Assembly (NCBI GenBank): GCA_016124855.1
Contig: WGMX01000019.1
Span: forward strand, 60,241-124,240
Source of the DNA: Anaerolineaceae bacterium
Lineage (GTDB): Bacteria; Chloroflexota; Anaerolineae; Aggregatilineales; Phototrophicaceae
Length of the DNA stretch: 64,000 nt
Reading direction: 5' to 3'
The notes beneath the pieces were generated by a model. It was given only the letters and a program-made list of their open reading frames with translations, was not told the origin of the DNA and ran no database searches. The translations under genes and the position numbers were made by a program. Shown in pieces: positions 9,404-18,440 of the stretch (its first letter is position 1; every line of letters starts with the position of its first letter).

Positions 9404-10699
9404 ATGTCTCGTCTAAACTTCAGCACTCAGCCCTCAGTACTCAGCACTTTTTTTCTTCTCCTCCTTCTCGCTGCCTGCCAACCAGTCACCCCCACACCTG
9501 CACCGCTTCCGCAATCGGCATGGGGATCGGTCATCACCGTCGCCCAAGCCGAACAAACCGACGCACCTGCACTCTATGTGGATGAAAAAGGCATCACGAC
9601 CGCGTGGGTGGGTGCGGATGAGCAGGGTGTTTTTCAAGCGCTGCGAACCCTCAACACTGAAGGCATGAGCGATGTGGTGCGTTTACCGCTGCCTGTCCGT
9701 CCTTATGCTCAACAGTTTGCGCCTGCCAGTAATCATCGCCTACATCTCTTCTGGTTGGATTCAAATGTGAACGGCGAAACACGCTTGTTCACCGCGCTCC
9801 TCAAACCCAATCTTGACCGTGACCGCGAACTAACCATCTTGACTCAACAGGTCACACGGCGTTATACATTACTACCTACAGTTGATGGCGGCGTTTGGGC
9901 GATTGCTTCCGGCGGATTATCGAGCGAACCCAATCTTTATGCTCATTTTGTCGATGACGATGGACGCTGGCGGTTGAGCGATAACTACCTCATTGCCGAA
10001 AATGCCGATTGGCCTGCTGTTTTACAGCGTCCTGATGGCCTCTTCAATCTCTATTGGCTGCGAAGTACCGACGGCGCGGTCATGCAATCTGGTTTTATCG
10101 AGGGTCAAGCCATTGATCCGCATCCATTAACTGATGGTGTGATCCTCAATCCCGGTGATCGCTTAGATAGTTTTTCCGCCGCGCAGGATAGTTCCCAAAC
10201 CTATCTCTTTTGGAATGTCAGCCGCGCTGATGGCAGACACGAAACGTGGCTGGCAGCGGACACATTTGACCAATCTGCATGGCCGCCGCCCACTCGCTTG
10301 CGTATCAGCGTTCCAAATAATGTCAGTACCAACGCGCCCGCTGTTCACTTTTTCGAGAGCGGATTCAATTCCGGTGTGGCTTATACGGCCTCTGAGGGGC
10401 GCGATAATGTCAGTTGGGTTAAACCCGCGTCTGGCCTTTTTTCCACTTTGCCAGTCGCTGCACAGGTCGATAACCAAATCGCCATCGTGTTCTTACGTGG
10501 AGGGCATATCGTTGGTTATCGTCCGATGGATACAGGTACAAAAATCAACCTCATCGGCACACCTAATTTAGTTGTTGACCGTGACCTTTACCTCTATCTC
10601 GCATGGTCGCAGCCCGATCTAGCTGGTTACGCCAACCTCCAACTTGCCAGCCTCAAATTTGGCTCTTGGGCATGGCTCAAAAATCCAACCGGCGATTAA
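9404..10699 (+). CDS. Lipoprotein with sialidase-like propeller features
   Basis: 431 aa. The N-terminus is a lipoprotein signal: hydrophobic FFLLLLLAAC with lipobox LAAC at about 23-26, followed by a PTPAP-rich spacer. The mature part has repeated blade-like segments (HLFWLDSNVNG, FNLYWLRSTDG, QTYLFWNVSRADG, LYLYLAWSQPD), as in exo-sialidase-type or BNR-like propellers. No catalytic Asp-box set could be confirmed. It is expected to be anchored outside the cytoplasmic membrane. The DNA for codons 5-17 is a heptanucleotide tandem repeat, so the n-region of the signal peptide is encoded by repeat sequence. Confidence 0.75.
   Translation: MSRLNFSTQPSVLSTFFLLLLLAACQPVTPTPAPLPQSAWGSVITVAQAEQTDAPALYVDEKGITTAWVGADEQGVFQALRTLNTEGMSDVVRLPLPVRPYAQQFAPASNHRLHLFWLDSNVNGETRLFTALLKPNLDRDRELTILTQQVTRRYTLLPTVDGGVWAIASGGLSSEPNLYAHFVDDDGRWRLSDNYLIAENADWPAVLQRPDGLFNLYWLRSTDGAVMQSGFIEGQAIDPHPLTDGVILNPGDRLDSFSAAQDSSQTYLFWNVSRADGRHETWLAADTFDQSAWPPPTRLRISVPNNVSTNAPAVHFFESGFNSGVAYTASEGRDNVSWVKPASGLFSTLPVAAQVDNQIAIVFLRGGHIVGYRPMDTGTKINLIGTPNLVVDRDLYLYLAWSQPDLAGYANLQLASLKFGSWAWLKNPTGD
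9418..9445. repeat. Heptanucleotide tandem repeat (ACTCAGC type) within a signal peptide
   Basis: Four 7-bp units, CTTCAGC, ACTCAGC, CCTCAGT, ACTCAGC, lie directly after the start of the lipoprotein gene. The same unit recurs at 48707 and, as ACTCGGT, at 25462. Confidence 0.8.
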
Positions 10700-10717
10700 T
10701 CCCGCTTTTCAATATTC

Positions 10718-10745
10718 ACTAAAGACTAATGACTATGGACTAAAG
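10718..10745. repeat. Heptanucleotide tandem repeat (ACTAANG type)
   Basis: Four units, ACTAAAG, ACTAATG, ACTATGG, ACTAAAG, lie between the lipoprotein and DtxR-family genes. The last unit also forms a 9-bp stem with CCTTTAGTC at 10765-10773, so the stretch may act as a terminator for the upstream gene. Confidence 0.7.
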
Positions 10746-10802
10746 GTTGCCGACTTTTAACCAGCCTTTAGTCACCCTTACGTACTCACCCGCACACCTT
10801 TA

Positions 10803-10811
10803 TGCTATGAT
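10803..10811 (+). promoter_or_regulatory. Extended -10 promoter of the DtxR-family gene
   Basis: TG-C-TATGAT lies 36 bp before the ATG at 10847. A metal-responsive operator may overlap it, but no clear palindrome is seen. Confidence 0.4.
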
Positions 10812-10846
10812 AACGGTGTTGTTCACTCCGTAGGAAAGGTACCGTA

Positions 10847-11530
10847 ATGCCGCCGGAGAAATCCGACCTTACCCAATCTAAATCGGTTCAGGATTTTCTG
10901 AAAGCCGTCTACAGCCTTGGACAAAATGGGGAGCGTGTTTCGACCAATACACTCGCCGAAGGTTTGGCGGTTGCTGCCCCTTCAGTGACCGATATGGCAC
11001 AGCGCCTTGTTGCGGCTGGTCTTATCGACTATGAGCGTTATAAAGGGGTGCTGCTCACATCCACAGGTGAGTCGGTCGCCCTCAAAATGATCCGTCGTCA
11101 CCGGTTGATTGAACTCTATCTGGTGAAAGAACTCGGCTACACACTTTTAGAAGTTCATGACGAAGCCGAAAAACTCGAACATGCGGTATCCGACCGTTTT
11201 GTTGAGGCTATCGCCACCAAACTCGGTGACCCCGAACTGGACCCGCACGGCGAACCCATTCCCGCGCCGGATGGCACAATCGTTGACCGCGATATTTATC
11301 CCCTCGTCGAATGGCCTTTGAATAAGCCAGCGGTTGTCTCGCGCATCAAAGCTGATGACCCCGTAATGCTTGAGCATATTTTGGATCGGGGCTTTAAGCT
11401 CCAAGCCCATGTTGAGGTTCTCTCCCGTGACCCCTTTGAAGGGCCTGTAATGGCAATGGTCGATGGCAAAATGCGCATCGTCGGGCATCAAGTCGCTGCC
11501 TGCATCATGGTTGAAGGGGAGAATAGTTGA
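10847..11530 (+). CDS. DtxR/MntR-family metal-dependent transcriptional regulator
   Basis: 227 aa, full three-domain form. The N-terminal winged helix covers VQDFLKAVYSL to IDYERYKGVLLT (~12-70). The metal-binding and dimerisation helices follow, with the family signatures RRHRLIELYL and HDEAEKLEHAVSD (~88-120) and a DPHGEPIP segment. A C-terminal FeoA/SH3-like domain (~150-225) ends the protein. It is expected to repress transport or homeostasis genes when loaded with Mn(II) or Fe(II). The ATG has an AGGAAAGG ribosome binding site. Its stop overlaps the TTG start of the propeller gene that follows, so the two are probably translationally coupled. Confidence 0.92.
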   Translation: MPPEKSDLTQSKSVQDFLKAVYSLGQNGERVSTNTLAEGLAVAAPSVTDMAQRLVAAGLIDYERYKGVLLTSTGESVALKMIRRHRLIELYLVKELGYTLLEVHDEAEKLEHAVSDRFVEAIATKLGDPELDPHGEPIPAPDGTIVDRDIYPLVEWPLNKPAVVSRIKADDPVMLEHILDRGFKLQAHVEVLSRDPFEGPVMAMVDGKMRIVGHQVAACIMVEGENS

Positions 11531-13917
11531 CTCTGAAAAGAGTTATATCTTCGCTAACCATAATCATGACTTTGGGCTTGATACTCTGTGCTGCCCCTGT
11601 ACAGGCTCAAGACCAAGATTTTCATCAAGTTTTTTCATTTGGGCGTGGTACGCCTTACCAAGTAATATGGAGTCCTGATAGCAGTCAAATATTGGTCAGT
11701 ACCATTGCTGGCATATGGATTTACGACTCGATTAGTTTTGACCTTATCCGACATGTTGAAACGGAATCGGTGTATATCCGGTTTAGTCCCGATGGTCGCT
11801 GGTTATTGGGGCAAACCAATACCCGTTCACAAGCCATCGAAATTCGGGATGCCAAGACATATGAGCGAATGGATTTCACCATAGATGCTCAACGCGTCAG
11901 TTTTAGCCCTGATGGTGCTTGGTTAATAGCTATTCGCGATAGCAGCTTATACCGTTTTGATACGACAACTTTCACTCCTACGTTATTAAACGTTGATGAC
12001 TTCAATAAGGGAACTTTTCCTATGTGGAGTCCGGTATGGAGTCCCGATGGGCGCAAAATTCTTTTATCCCATTCAGATGGAAGCGTTCATGTTTTAGATG
12101 CTCACGATGGTCATTTATATGTTGCCATTCCAGCTCCTCCAAATAACTCAGGGGAAGAGGATTGGGTATATTCTATTTGGATGCCTGATAGCAGCCGAAT
12201 TATTCGGTTTAGCTATGCGGATATCTTTTCTGGTGGCCCTACTGATACCTTAGGCGTATATGAAACTGCCACAGGCAAACTTGTGCAGGAAATCCATCAA
12301 TCTGCGGTTTTTGCGCTGTCGTTTAATCCAGATGGTCAGTGGCTAAATATAAACTCTGACTTGTATGATGCATACACTTTAGCCAAAATTGGCACTATTC
12401 AACTTCCTCTTGGTAATTTTGGTAGTGCTGTTTGGAGTCCAGACAGCCAATCTATCATTTTTCAAAACGCCATTGACGGAATTATTAAAATAGCTGATCT
12501 TCAGTCTCGGCAGATCAAATACAATATCCAACTCCCTCGCTATCAGGGGACTATTTGGTTGTGGTCGCCTGATAATCGAAAGCTATTAGGCTTTTCAGGT
12601 AAGATTCTGATTTGGGATATGCTTACCGGACAGCAAATAGGTCAGATTGAAGAACATATCGGTGTATCCATTGCCGGCACTTTTAGTTCGGATAATTCGA
12701 TGTTTGCTGCAGCCGATAGTCTTGGCAAGGTTCGTGTATGGAATACAACCACAGGTCGACTTATAGCGACATTTACTGAAAATAAAGGGGCAGTCGAATT
12801 ATTGTTATGGCAGCCAAATGGGCATTTGCTTGCAACGGGCAGATACTATCTAGATGCGTATCTATATCTGAAGAATGATAATCCTTATCCGAAAACTGAT
12901 GTCAATAAAGTGTATATATGGGACACGGATACAGGGCGCTTATTTGATGTGATTGAGCTTCCTCAAGACCCAAAGAAAGCGATGGTCATTGCGCCTGTTA
13001 CTTGGAGTCCCGATGGTCAAAAATTGGTCTTTGGGAATAGTAAGGATTCAGATGTTCGGGTATGGGATGCCGTTAAACGTGAACAGGAGATTAAATACGT
13101 ATGGGGCGAAGGACTATGGCCCATTTCGTTTCCCGCCATGAGTTGGAGTCCTGATGGTCAAATACTGAAACTTGAGTACGACGAAAATTCATTGGGTAGA
13201 TTGTTCGATGCTCGGACTGGGAAAGTTTTAGTAAGAAATATATTTCATGCTGCTTTTGATCCCATGAAATGGAGTAAAAGCGAGAGCCAATTACGGCTTG
13301 CATATGCCCGTTGTGTAAATACTAACACTGTGCCTGATTGCAGCGTCTCTGTAAAAATTGTTTATGACGGGAAAAATCCAACCGCTTCGAATGCCTCGTT
13401 TGATGCGGCGCGAGACACCCCCGATACTATATTCGGTAAATTTGCTGTCGCCGCGCGTTACTTAAGCTGGAGCGAAAGCGCATCTTTTCTGGGAGCAATT
13501 GTTGATGATCGTATAATCGTTTGGGGAATAGATACTCAGCGAGGATTATATCGGTCGGCGTGGACTTCCAAATCTGAAAATTTACGTTCACCACAAGATC
13601 GGAAATTTAGTTGGAGTCCTTCTGCCGACAGATTAATTGTTTGTATGGATGCTGATGAATCCCAAGTTGTTGATATACCCAGTGGAGATGTTTTACTGAG
13701 GATACCGGGTACATCATGTCCATATTGGGGCGAAAATGATTCGATGGTGAATGTTGACCCTCTTGATGCTTATATCGACTCCTACACCGACCAATGGAAT
13801 TTAAACACTGGCGAAATGCGAGAATACGGTCATAGGGCTTTTTCTACGTTGACAAGTTCGGACGGCAATGTATATGTGGATTCATTCGGTGGAGTGATAA
13901 CGCTATGGTCGCGGTAA
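11527..13917 (+). CDS. Secreted WD40-repeat propeller protein
   Basis: 796 aa with a Sec signal peptide (LTIIMTLGLILCAAPVQAQ, cleavage after AQA near 27). More than ten WD40-like blades follow, recognisable by WSPDG or FSPDG turns and terminal VWN, IWD or VWD motifs (for example KVRVWNTTTGRLIATF and VYIWDTDTGRL). It probably forms two propellers that act as an extracytoplasmic binding scaffold. The TTG start overlaps the TGA of the DtxR gene. Base composition is clearly more AT-rich than the genes on either side, a hint of separate ancestry. Its 3' end overlaps the amine-oxidase gene by 13 bp. No enzymatic motif is seen. Confidence 0.85.
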   Translation: MTLKRVISSLTIIMTLGLILCAAPVQAQDQDFHQVFSFGRGTPYQVIWSPDSSQILVSTIAGIWIYDSISFDLIRHVETESVYIRFSPDGRWLLGQTNTRSQAIEIRDAKTYERMDFTIDAQRVSFSPDGAWLIAIRDSSLYRFDTTTFTPTLLNVDDFNKGTFPMWSPVWSPDGRKILLSHSDGSVHVLDAHDGHLYVAIPAPPNNSGEEDWVYSIWMPDSSRIIRFSYADIFSGGPTDTLGVYETATGKLVQEIHQSAVFALSFNPDGQWLNINSDLYDAYTLAKIGTIQLPLGNFGSAVWSPDSQSIIFQNAIDGIIKIADLQSRQIKYNIQLPRYQGTIWLWSPDNRKLLGFSGKILIWDMLTGQQIGQIEEHIGVSIAGTFSSDNSMFAAADSLGKVRVWNTTTGRLIATFTENKGAVELLLWQPNGHLLATGRYYLDAYLYLKNDNPYPKTDVNKVYIWDTDTGRLFDVIELPQDPKKAMVIAPVTWSPDGQKLVFGNSKDSDVRVWDAVKREQEIKYVWGEGLWPISFPAMSWSPDGQILKLEYDENSLGRLFDARTGKVLVRNIFHAAFDPMKWSKSESQLRLAYARCVNTNTVPDCSVSVKIVYDGKNPTASNASFDAARDTPDTIFGKFAVAARYLSWSESASFLGAIVDDRIIVWGIDTQRGLYRSAWTSKSENLRSPQDRKFSWSPSADRLIVCMDADESQVVDIPSGDVLLRIPGTSCPYWGENDSMVNVDPLDAYIDSYTDQWNLNTGEMREYGHRAFSTLTSSDGNVYVDSFGGVITLWSR

Positions 13918-15191
13918 ATAACTACGATGTCGTCATCATCGGCGCGGGGGCGGCTGGCTTGGCTGCCGGACGCAAATTGCATGATGCAGGTAAAAAAATT
14001 CTGATCGTCGAAGCGCGTGATCGTATCGGCGGGCGAGTTCATACCACTTACGATTTTGCCGACACCCCCATCGAACTGGGTGCAGAATTCATTCACGGTG
14101 AAAATGCCGCGACCCACGACTTGGTTAAACAAGCTGGTTTGCACACTATTCCGGTTGATCGCTATGGCAAGCTGCGTTGGGCGCAGTACAGCCGTCCCGC
14201 GCTGCCCGTAAATGAACTCCCGGCTGAACTTCGCGCGACAATAACCGGCTTGTTCATGCATTATCGTGACTTGCCCAAACATGCACCACAGCCTGATGTT
14301 TCACTCGGACAATACCTGCGTGAACGGGGTTGGAACGAAGAAGCCCTTAAGATTGCCGATGTGTTACTCGCTCAAACTTGCTGTGCCTCATTGGAAGCCC
14401 TAAGCTGCGCTGACCTCATCCGCGAAATGCGTGTCGATCATGCCGGAAAGCAAGAGTTTCGCATTAAAGAAGGTTATGGCGAACTGCTCAAATGGTACAG
14501 CCGTGATTTGCCCATTCAACTCAACACATCCGTCCGCGATGTCATTTGGGGTGAGAAGGGCATTACCGTCGTTACCACCCGTGAAGATTATTATGCCCGC
14601 CAATGTATCGTAACTGTTCCGGTCAGCATCCTCTCGCGTGGTTCAATCCGTTTCAATCCTCCCTTGAGTGATGATAAACAAGAGGCCATTGCCGCCTTCC
14701 GCACCGAACCGGCTACCAAATTGATTTATCGCTTCCACGAAAAGTTTTGGGATGATGATCTCACCTTCATGTGCCATACCGGTTTGGCCTCGCGCTGGTG
14801 GACACCCGCTTACGGGCATGAAGGAGATAATACAGCCGTCATCGCCTGTTTTGCCACCGCTGAAAAAGCCCAAATCCTCGACGAACAGGAAGAAAACCGT
14901 GCCCTCACATGGGGCTTGACCGAGTTGAATTGGCTGCTCGGCACAGGTGAACGCGATCTCCGCAAAGCCGCTATCGACTCACGCCGTGTCTCGTGGGGCT
15001 TTGACGCCTATGCGCGTGGCGGCTATGCCCACCTCCCTCCCGGTGAATCCCCCGCTCGTGAGGTTTTAGCTCGCCCCGAAGAAGGCCTTCTCTTTTTCGC
15101 CGGAGAAGCCACTGCCTACGACACCAACCCACAAACAGTACATGGCGCACTCGAATCCGGCTGGCGCGCCGCCAAAGAATGCGGTGTATAA
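13905..15191 (+). CDS. FAD-dependent amine oxidase (monoamine/polyamine-oxidase family)
   Basis: 428 aa, usual length. It shows the N-terminal dinucleotide-binding motif VVIIGAGAAGLAAGRKL and the following EARDRIGGRV (ribose-binding Glu and GGR). The C-terminal flavin-proximal motif is FFAGEATAYDTNPQTVHGALESG. It should oxidise an amine or a related substrate with FAD and O2; there is no signal peptide. It overlaps the secreted propeller gene by 13 bp, which implies co-transcription with it and the DtxR regulator. The substrate is unknown. It converges with pncC, and the 42 bp between them is a dispersed repeat. Confidence 0.92.
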   Translation: MVAVNNYDVVIIGAGAAGLAAGRKLHDAGKKILIVEARDRIGGRVHTTYDFADTPIELGAEFIHGENAATHDLVKQAGLHTIPVDRYGKLRWAQYSRPALPVNELPAELRATITGLFMHYRDLPKHAPQPDVSLGQYLRERGWNEEALKIADVLLAQTCCASLEALSCADLIREMRVDHAGKQEFRIKEGYGELLKWYSRDLPIQLNTSVRDVIWGEKGITVVTTREDYYARQCIVTVPVSILSRGSIRFNPPLSDDKQEAIAAFRTEPATKLIYRFHEKFWDDDLTFMCHTGLASRWWTPAYGHEGDNTAVIACFATAEKAQILDEQEENRALTWGLTELNWLLGTGERDLRKAAIDSRRVSWGFDAYARGGYAHLPPGESPAREVLARPEEGLLFFAGEATAYDTNPQTVHGALESGWRAAKECGV

Positions 15192-15198
15192 AATCTTT

Positions 15199-15234
15199 TC
15201 TCTGTGTTCTCAGTGTCTCTGTGGTTAAATTTCT
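15199..15234. repeat. Dispersed CTCTGTG-rich intergenic repeat, copy 1
   Basis: A sequence with TCTCTGTGTTCTCAGTGTC followed by CTGTGGTTAAAT fills the gap between two convergent genes. Related copies lie at 21018-21060 and 25531-25573. Confidence 0.65.
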
Positions 15235-15725
15235 TATGTTTTTTCCCCGAACACTTCGAGTACCAGTTTCAACGCCGCTTCCGCACTGGCGGCTTTAATC
15301 GCCTCACGGTCACCATTCCATACATGCCGCCGTACCACCAGCACATCATTTGGCCCTGCTGCACCAATATACGTCAGACCAACTGGTTTTTCCGCTGTCC
15401 CGCCCCCCGGCCCTGCAATTCCGGTCACACTAATCGCCACATCCACATGCAGTAAGGTACATAATCCGCTTGCCATTTCGCCTGCAACTTGTTCGCTCAC
15501 TGCGCCATAAGCCATTAATGTCCCTTGTCGTACTTGAAGTTGACTTTGCTTAACCTGATTAGAATAGGCCACTATGCCGCCTAATACATAAGCAGAACTG
15601 CCCGCGATATTCGTCAGCCGGTGCATAATCAACCCGCCGGTACAGGACTCCGCTGCGCCAATTGTCCATCCCTTTCTGGTCATAAGTTCGCCGACTTGTG
15701 CCTCAAGCCTGCTGTCTGCCGCCAT
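15234..15725 (-). CDS. pncC: Nicotinamide-nucleotide amidase / CinA C-terminal domain protein
   Basis: 163 aa, the stand-alone PncC form of the CinA C-terminal domain. It deamidates NMN to nicotinate mononucleotide in pyridine-nucleotide recycling. Seen are the active-site segment AAESCTGGLIMHRLT (catalytic Ser), VAYSNQVK, GAVSEQVAGEMA, and the SVTGIAGPGGGTAEKPVGL loop. The ATG follows an AAGGGGG ribosome binding site. The N-terminal CinA domain is absent, as is common. Function is firm at family level. Confidence 0.92.
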   Translation of the reverse strand: MAADSRLEAQVGELMTRKGWTIGAAESCTGGLIMHRLTNIAGSSAYVLGGIVAYSNQVKQSQLQVRQGTLMAYGAVSEQVAGEMASGLCTLLHVDVAISVTGIAGPGGGTAEKPVGLTYIGAAGPNDVLVVRRHVWNGDREAIKAASAEAALKLVLEVFGEKT

Positions 15726-15867
15726 GTAATCCCCCTTGTTTGTGAAGTACCTATATCCTAGCTAAAGACTCCAAATTCGTCATATTTTCCGTAGTATTGA
15801 TTCTCAACTGAGGCTATACTGTGGGATAACGAATGCGCCCTTGCGGGATAACGAGGGATTTACGCGG

Positions 15868-16836
15868 ATGGGTCACTGGGGCTGGCGACGGATGCTCACG
15901 TTTTGTGTGAGTGTCTTTGTTGTGGGGTGTAGTACAACTCACGACGCTGCTCCTACATTCTCCCCCACCAACTTGCCACCTGTCACCCTAATGGCGCGAG
16001 CCGCAACAGAATCGCCTCCCCCTTCTGTTATTATGATTCCCTTATCTACTCCTATTACCGAATCAACCCCCACTCACTACACCATACAAGTGGGTGATAC
16101 CCTGCTCGGTATTGCTGCCCGATTTGGTGTTCCCTACGAGGTGCTCAAAGCCGCCAATGCAGATTTGAACCCGCTCGCACTCCCGATCAATCAGGCCATC
16201 ATGATCCCCAATCCCCAATTTGATGCCGCTGGAACCCCAATTTTACCCACCAGTACGCCCGCCCAACTCGAATTACCGTCTCCCACCTGTTATCCCTCTC
16301 CAACCAGTTCAATCCTATGTATGGGCTGGGTCGCCAATAATATATTGCAGCCAGTGGAAAGGGTTGTTCTTTATGTCCGCCTGCTGCGGCGTGATGGCAG
16401 CTTGCTTGCTGAGGGCGAAGTAGGATTAGAGCAGGGCGTAATTCCTACAGGAGCCAGCGCTCCCTATCGGGTCTTGTTTAATGCCAATTGGTTGGAGTAT
16501 GCCAGTGCGGTAGTCAGTCTTCGCAGTGCCGATATTGCCAGCGCCGCTGCCGAGAAACGTGTCTCCCTGCAAATCGAGGGTGAACAGCAGCATCTGGAAA
16601 ATGGCTTCTACATCGTCTCGGCGACCTTGCGTAACGATGCCGCTGCATCCGTCCATTTACTTCGCGCAGTGCTAACCTTGCGTGATAATCAAGGGCATAT
16701 CACAGGCTACCGCGTCTTACCTCTAGATGGTGATTTAGCGGATAATGCATTAGTGAATATTGATATTAGCGCAGTCTCACAAACGTCTGGCTCGGTCAGC
16801 CACACCTTGTTTGTTGAAGCCATCAAAAACAACTAG
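15868..16836 (+). CDS. LysM-domain lipoprotein
   Basis: 322 aa from the ATG at 15868; the frame is open to a TTG at 15841. The ATG is preferred because the lipoprotein signal (RRMLTFCVSVFVVGC, lipobox VVGC) then has a normal n-region. A Pro/Thr-rich spacer is followed by one LysM domain (HYTIQVGDTLLGIAARFGV to AIMIPN, about 70-115). LysM binds N-acetylglucosamine-containing glycans such as peptidoglycan. The C-terminal ~200 residues form an uncharacterised beta-rich region beginning after PSPTSSILCMGWV. It is likely a cell-wall-binding surface lipoprotein. A hairpin terminator follows. Confidence 0.85.
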   Translation: MGHWGWRRMLTFCVSVFVVGCSTTHDAAPTFSPTNLPPVTLMARAATESPPPSVIMIPLSTPITESTPTHYTIQVGDTLLGIAARFGVPYEVLKAANADLNPLALPINQAIMIPNPQFDAAGTPILPTSTPAQLELPSPTCYPSPTSSILCMGWVANNILQPVERVVLYVRLLRRDGSLLAEGEVGLEQGVIPTGASAPYRVLFNANWLEYASAVVSLRSADIASAAAEKRVSLQIEGEQQHLENGFYIVSATLRNDAAASVHLLRAVLTLRDNQGHITGYRVLPLDGDLADNALVNIDISAVSQTSGSVSHTLFVEAIKNN

Positions 16837-16856
16837 AAATATTAACGTGAATGTAA

Positions 16857-16877
16857 GGACACGGCAGCACCGTGTCC
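16857..16877 (+). terminator. Hairpin between the LysM lipoprotein gene and pyrH
   Basis: GGACACGG and CCGTGTCC form a perfect 8-bp stem followed by GTTTTAT. It sits between convergent genes and may serve both. It is also a member of the dispersed palindrome family seen at 57522. Confidence 0.6.
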
Positions 16878-16901
16878 GTTTTATCTACACGCTTGGCGAG
16901 A

Positions 16902-17636
16902 TTACTTCGATATCAGTGTCCCAACATCCGTATTGCCTTGCACCGCCTTATACAGGTCGCCATCTGCCCAGAAATCAACCACCAAAATCGGCAGATTGTG
17001 TTCTTGGCACAACGTGAAGGCGGTCATGTCCATGACCTCATATTTGTTGGTGAGCACTTCATGGTAGGTGAGGGTAGAAAAGCGTGTCGCGGTTGGGTCT
17101 TTCTTGGGATCAGCCGTATAAACCCCGTTGACCTTTGTCGCTTTGATGACGATGTTCGCGTCAATTTCCATTGCCCGCAGCGCGGCAGCCGTATCAGTGG
17201 TGAAGTATGGGTTACCTGTACCACCCGTGATGATGACCACCCGCCCTTTTTCCATATGCCGGATGGCGCGTAAGCGGATGTAAGGTTCTGCGACAGCGTT
17301 CATTTGCACGGCTGTTTGCACCCGTGTACTCACGCCCGCCCGTTCTAGGGCATCTTGCAGCGCCAAACCGTTCATGACGGTGCCAATCATGCCCATGTGG
17401 TCGGCAGTGCTTTGTTCCATGCCCCGGCTGACACCTGTGCTGCCGCGCCATAAATTTCCAGCGCCGATGACAATGCCGATCTGGATACCAAGTTGGTGAA
17501 TAAGTTTGACCTGTTCGGCGATAAACGCTGCGCTGGAAGGGTCTATACCATAACCCTGTGGCCCGGCCAATGCCTCGCCGCTAAGTTTGAGGACGATCCG
17601 TTTGTAGGGTTGCGTTCCGTTTCCGTTATTGGTCAT
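16902..17636 (-). CDS. pyrH: UMP kinase
   Basis: 244 aa, normal length for bacterial PyrH, which phosphorylates UMP to UDP in pyrimidine synthesis. Landmarks are the N-terminal [13 protein letters not shown], the glycine-rich IGAGNLWRG loop, the central [22 protein letters not shown] motif (amino-acid-kinase fold, seen here in part) and a C-terminal GTLIS. The start ATG follows a GGAGAA site. The tsf terminator lies upstream, so pyrH has its own promoter although it follows rpsB-tsf in the order common to many bacteria. The call is firm. Confidence 0.97.
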   Translation of the reverse strand: MTNNGNGTQPYKRIVLKLSGEALAGPQGYGIDPSSAAFIAEQVKLIHQLGIQIGIVIGAGNLWRGSTGVSRGMEQSTADHMGMIGTVMNGLALQDALERAGVSTRVQTAVQMNAVAEPYIRLRAIRHMEKGRVVIITGGTGNPYFTTDTAAALRAMEIDANIVIKATKVNGVYTADPKKDPTATRFSTLTYHEVLTNKYEVMDMTAFTLCQEHNLPILVVDFWADGDLYKAVQGNTDVGTLISK

Positions 17637-17727
17637 GCATACTTCTCCATTTTCCTTTGACCGATAGTGGGATGTTTCGGGACTCGATACCTTTTCCCCG
17701 AATATACTCGCTTATCTATGCTTCAGA

Positions 17728-17759
17728 CAAAAAAAAGGGATTAGCAAACGCTAATCCCT
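17728..17759 (-). terminator. Intrinsic terminator of the rpsB-tsf operon
   Basis: On the minus strand GGGATTAGC and GCTAATCCC form a 9-bp stem around a 4-base loop, followed by a run of nine T (the A-run at 17728-17736 on the plus strand). It ends rpsB-tsf transcripts before pyrH. Confidence 0.9.
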
Positions 17760-17804
17760 GAATACAAACACAGTTGATTACGTCGAAGACATGCGCGAAA
17801 GCGC

Positions 17805-18437
17805 TTATTCATTCGACTCTTCATCTGCACTGACATTCTCGCCTATCTTAAAGCGGGCAAAACGGCTGATCTGGATGCTTTCGCCCAGTTCCGCCACCAA
17901 TTCATTCAGCATCGCCGAAATCTTGATGCTGTCATCCTTCACATACGGCTGTTCCAGCAGGACGATTTCTTCAAAGAACTTGTCCATGCGTCCGTCAACA
18001 ATCTTTTCGATGACGGCTTCGGGCTTCTTGCCTTCGTTCAGCGCCCGCTGCTTCTGAATTTCACGTTCGGCTTCAACTTCAGCCGCCGGAACTTCTTCGC
18101 GCGTCACATATTTGGGCGTTAAGTTTGCAATGTGGATCGCCATATTGCGCGCAAATTCTTGGAACTTTTCGGTACGTGCTACGAAGTCAGTTTCGCAGTT
18201 GACCTCAACGATCACCGCCAACCGCTTGTCGTGGTGAATATAGCTGCCAATCAGTCCGTCATTCATAGTACGGCCTGCGCCTAATTTCTTAGCGGCTTTG
18301 GCGATGCCCTTTTCGCGCAGCCAGTCAGCCGCCTTCTGCACATCCCCATTATTGGCTTCGAGCGCCTTCTTGCAATCCAGCGGGCCAGCGCCTGTTGACT
18401 CCCGCAGGTCCTTTACCATCTGTGCTGTGATAGCCAT
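17805..18437 (-). CDS. tsf: Translation elongation factor Ts
   Basis: 210 aa, the nucleotide-exchange factor for EF-Tu. The N-terminal UBA-like part (TAQMVKDLRESTGAGPLDCKKAL) and the core motif NCETDFVARTEKFQEF are diagnostic. The ~210-residue form is a compact EF-Ts with one core subdomain, as in several non-proteobacterial phyla. It starts three bases after the rpsB stop, so the two are translationally coupled. The strong terminator downstream closes the operon. Confidence 0.97.
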   Translation of the reverse strand: MAITAQMVKDLRESTGAGPLDCKKALEANNGDVQKAADWLREKGIAKAAKKLGAGRTMNDGLIGSYIHHDKRLAVIVEVNCETDFVARTEKFQEFARNMAIHIANLTPKYVTREEVPAAEVEAEREIQKQRALNEGKKPEAVIEKIVDGRMDKFFEEIVLLEQPYVKDDSIKISAMLNELVAELGESIQISRFARFKIGENVSADEESNE

Positions 18438-18440
18438 GTC

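Noticed and set aside
16872..17273. Plus-strand ORF of 133 codons
   Set aside because: Shadow of pyrH on the opposite strand; no ribosome binding site and no family features.
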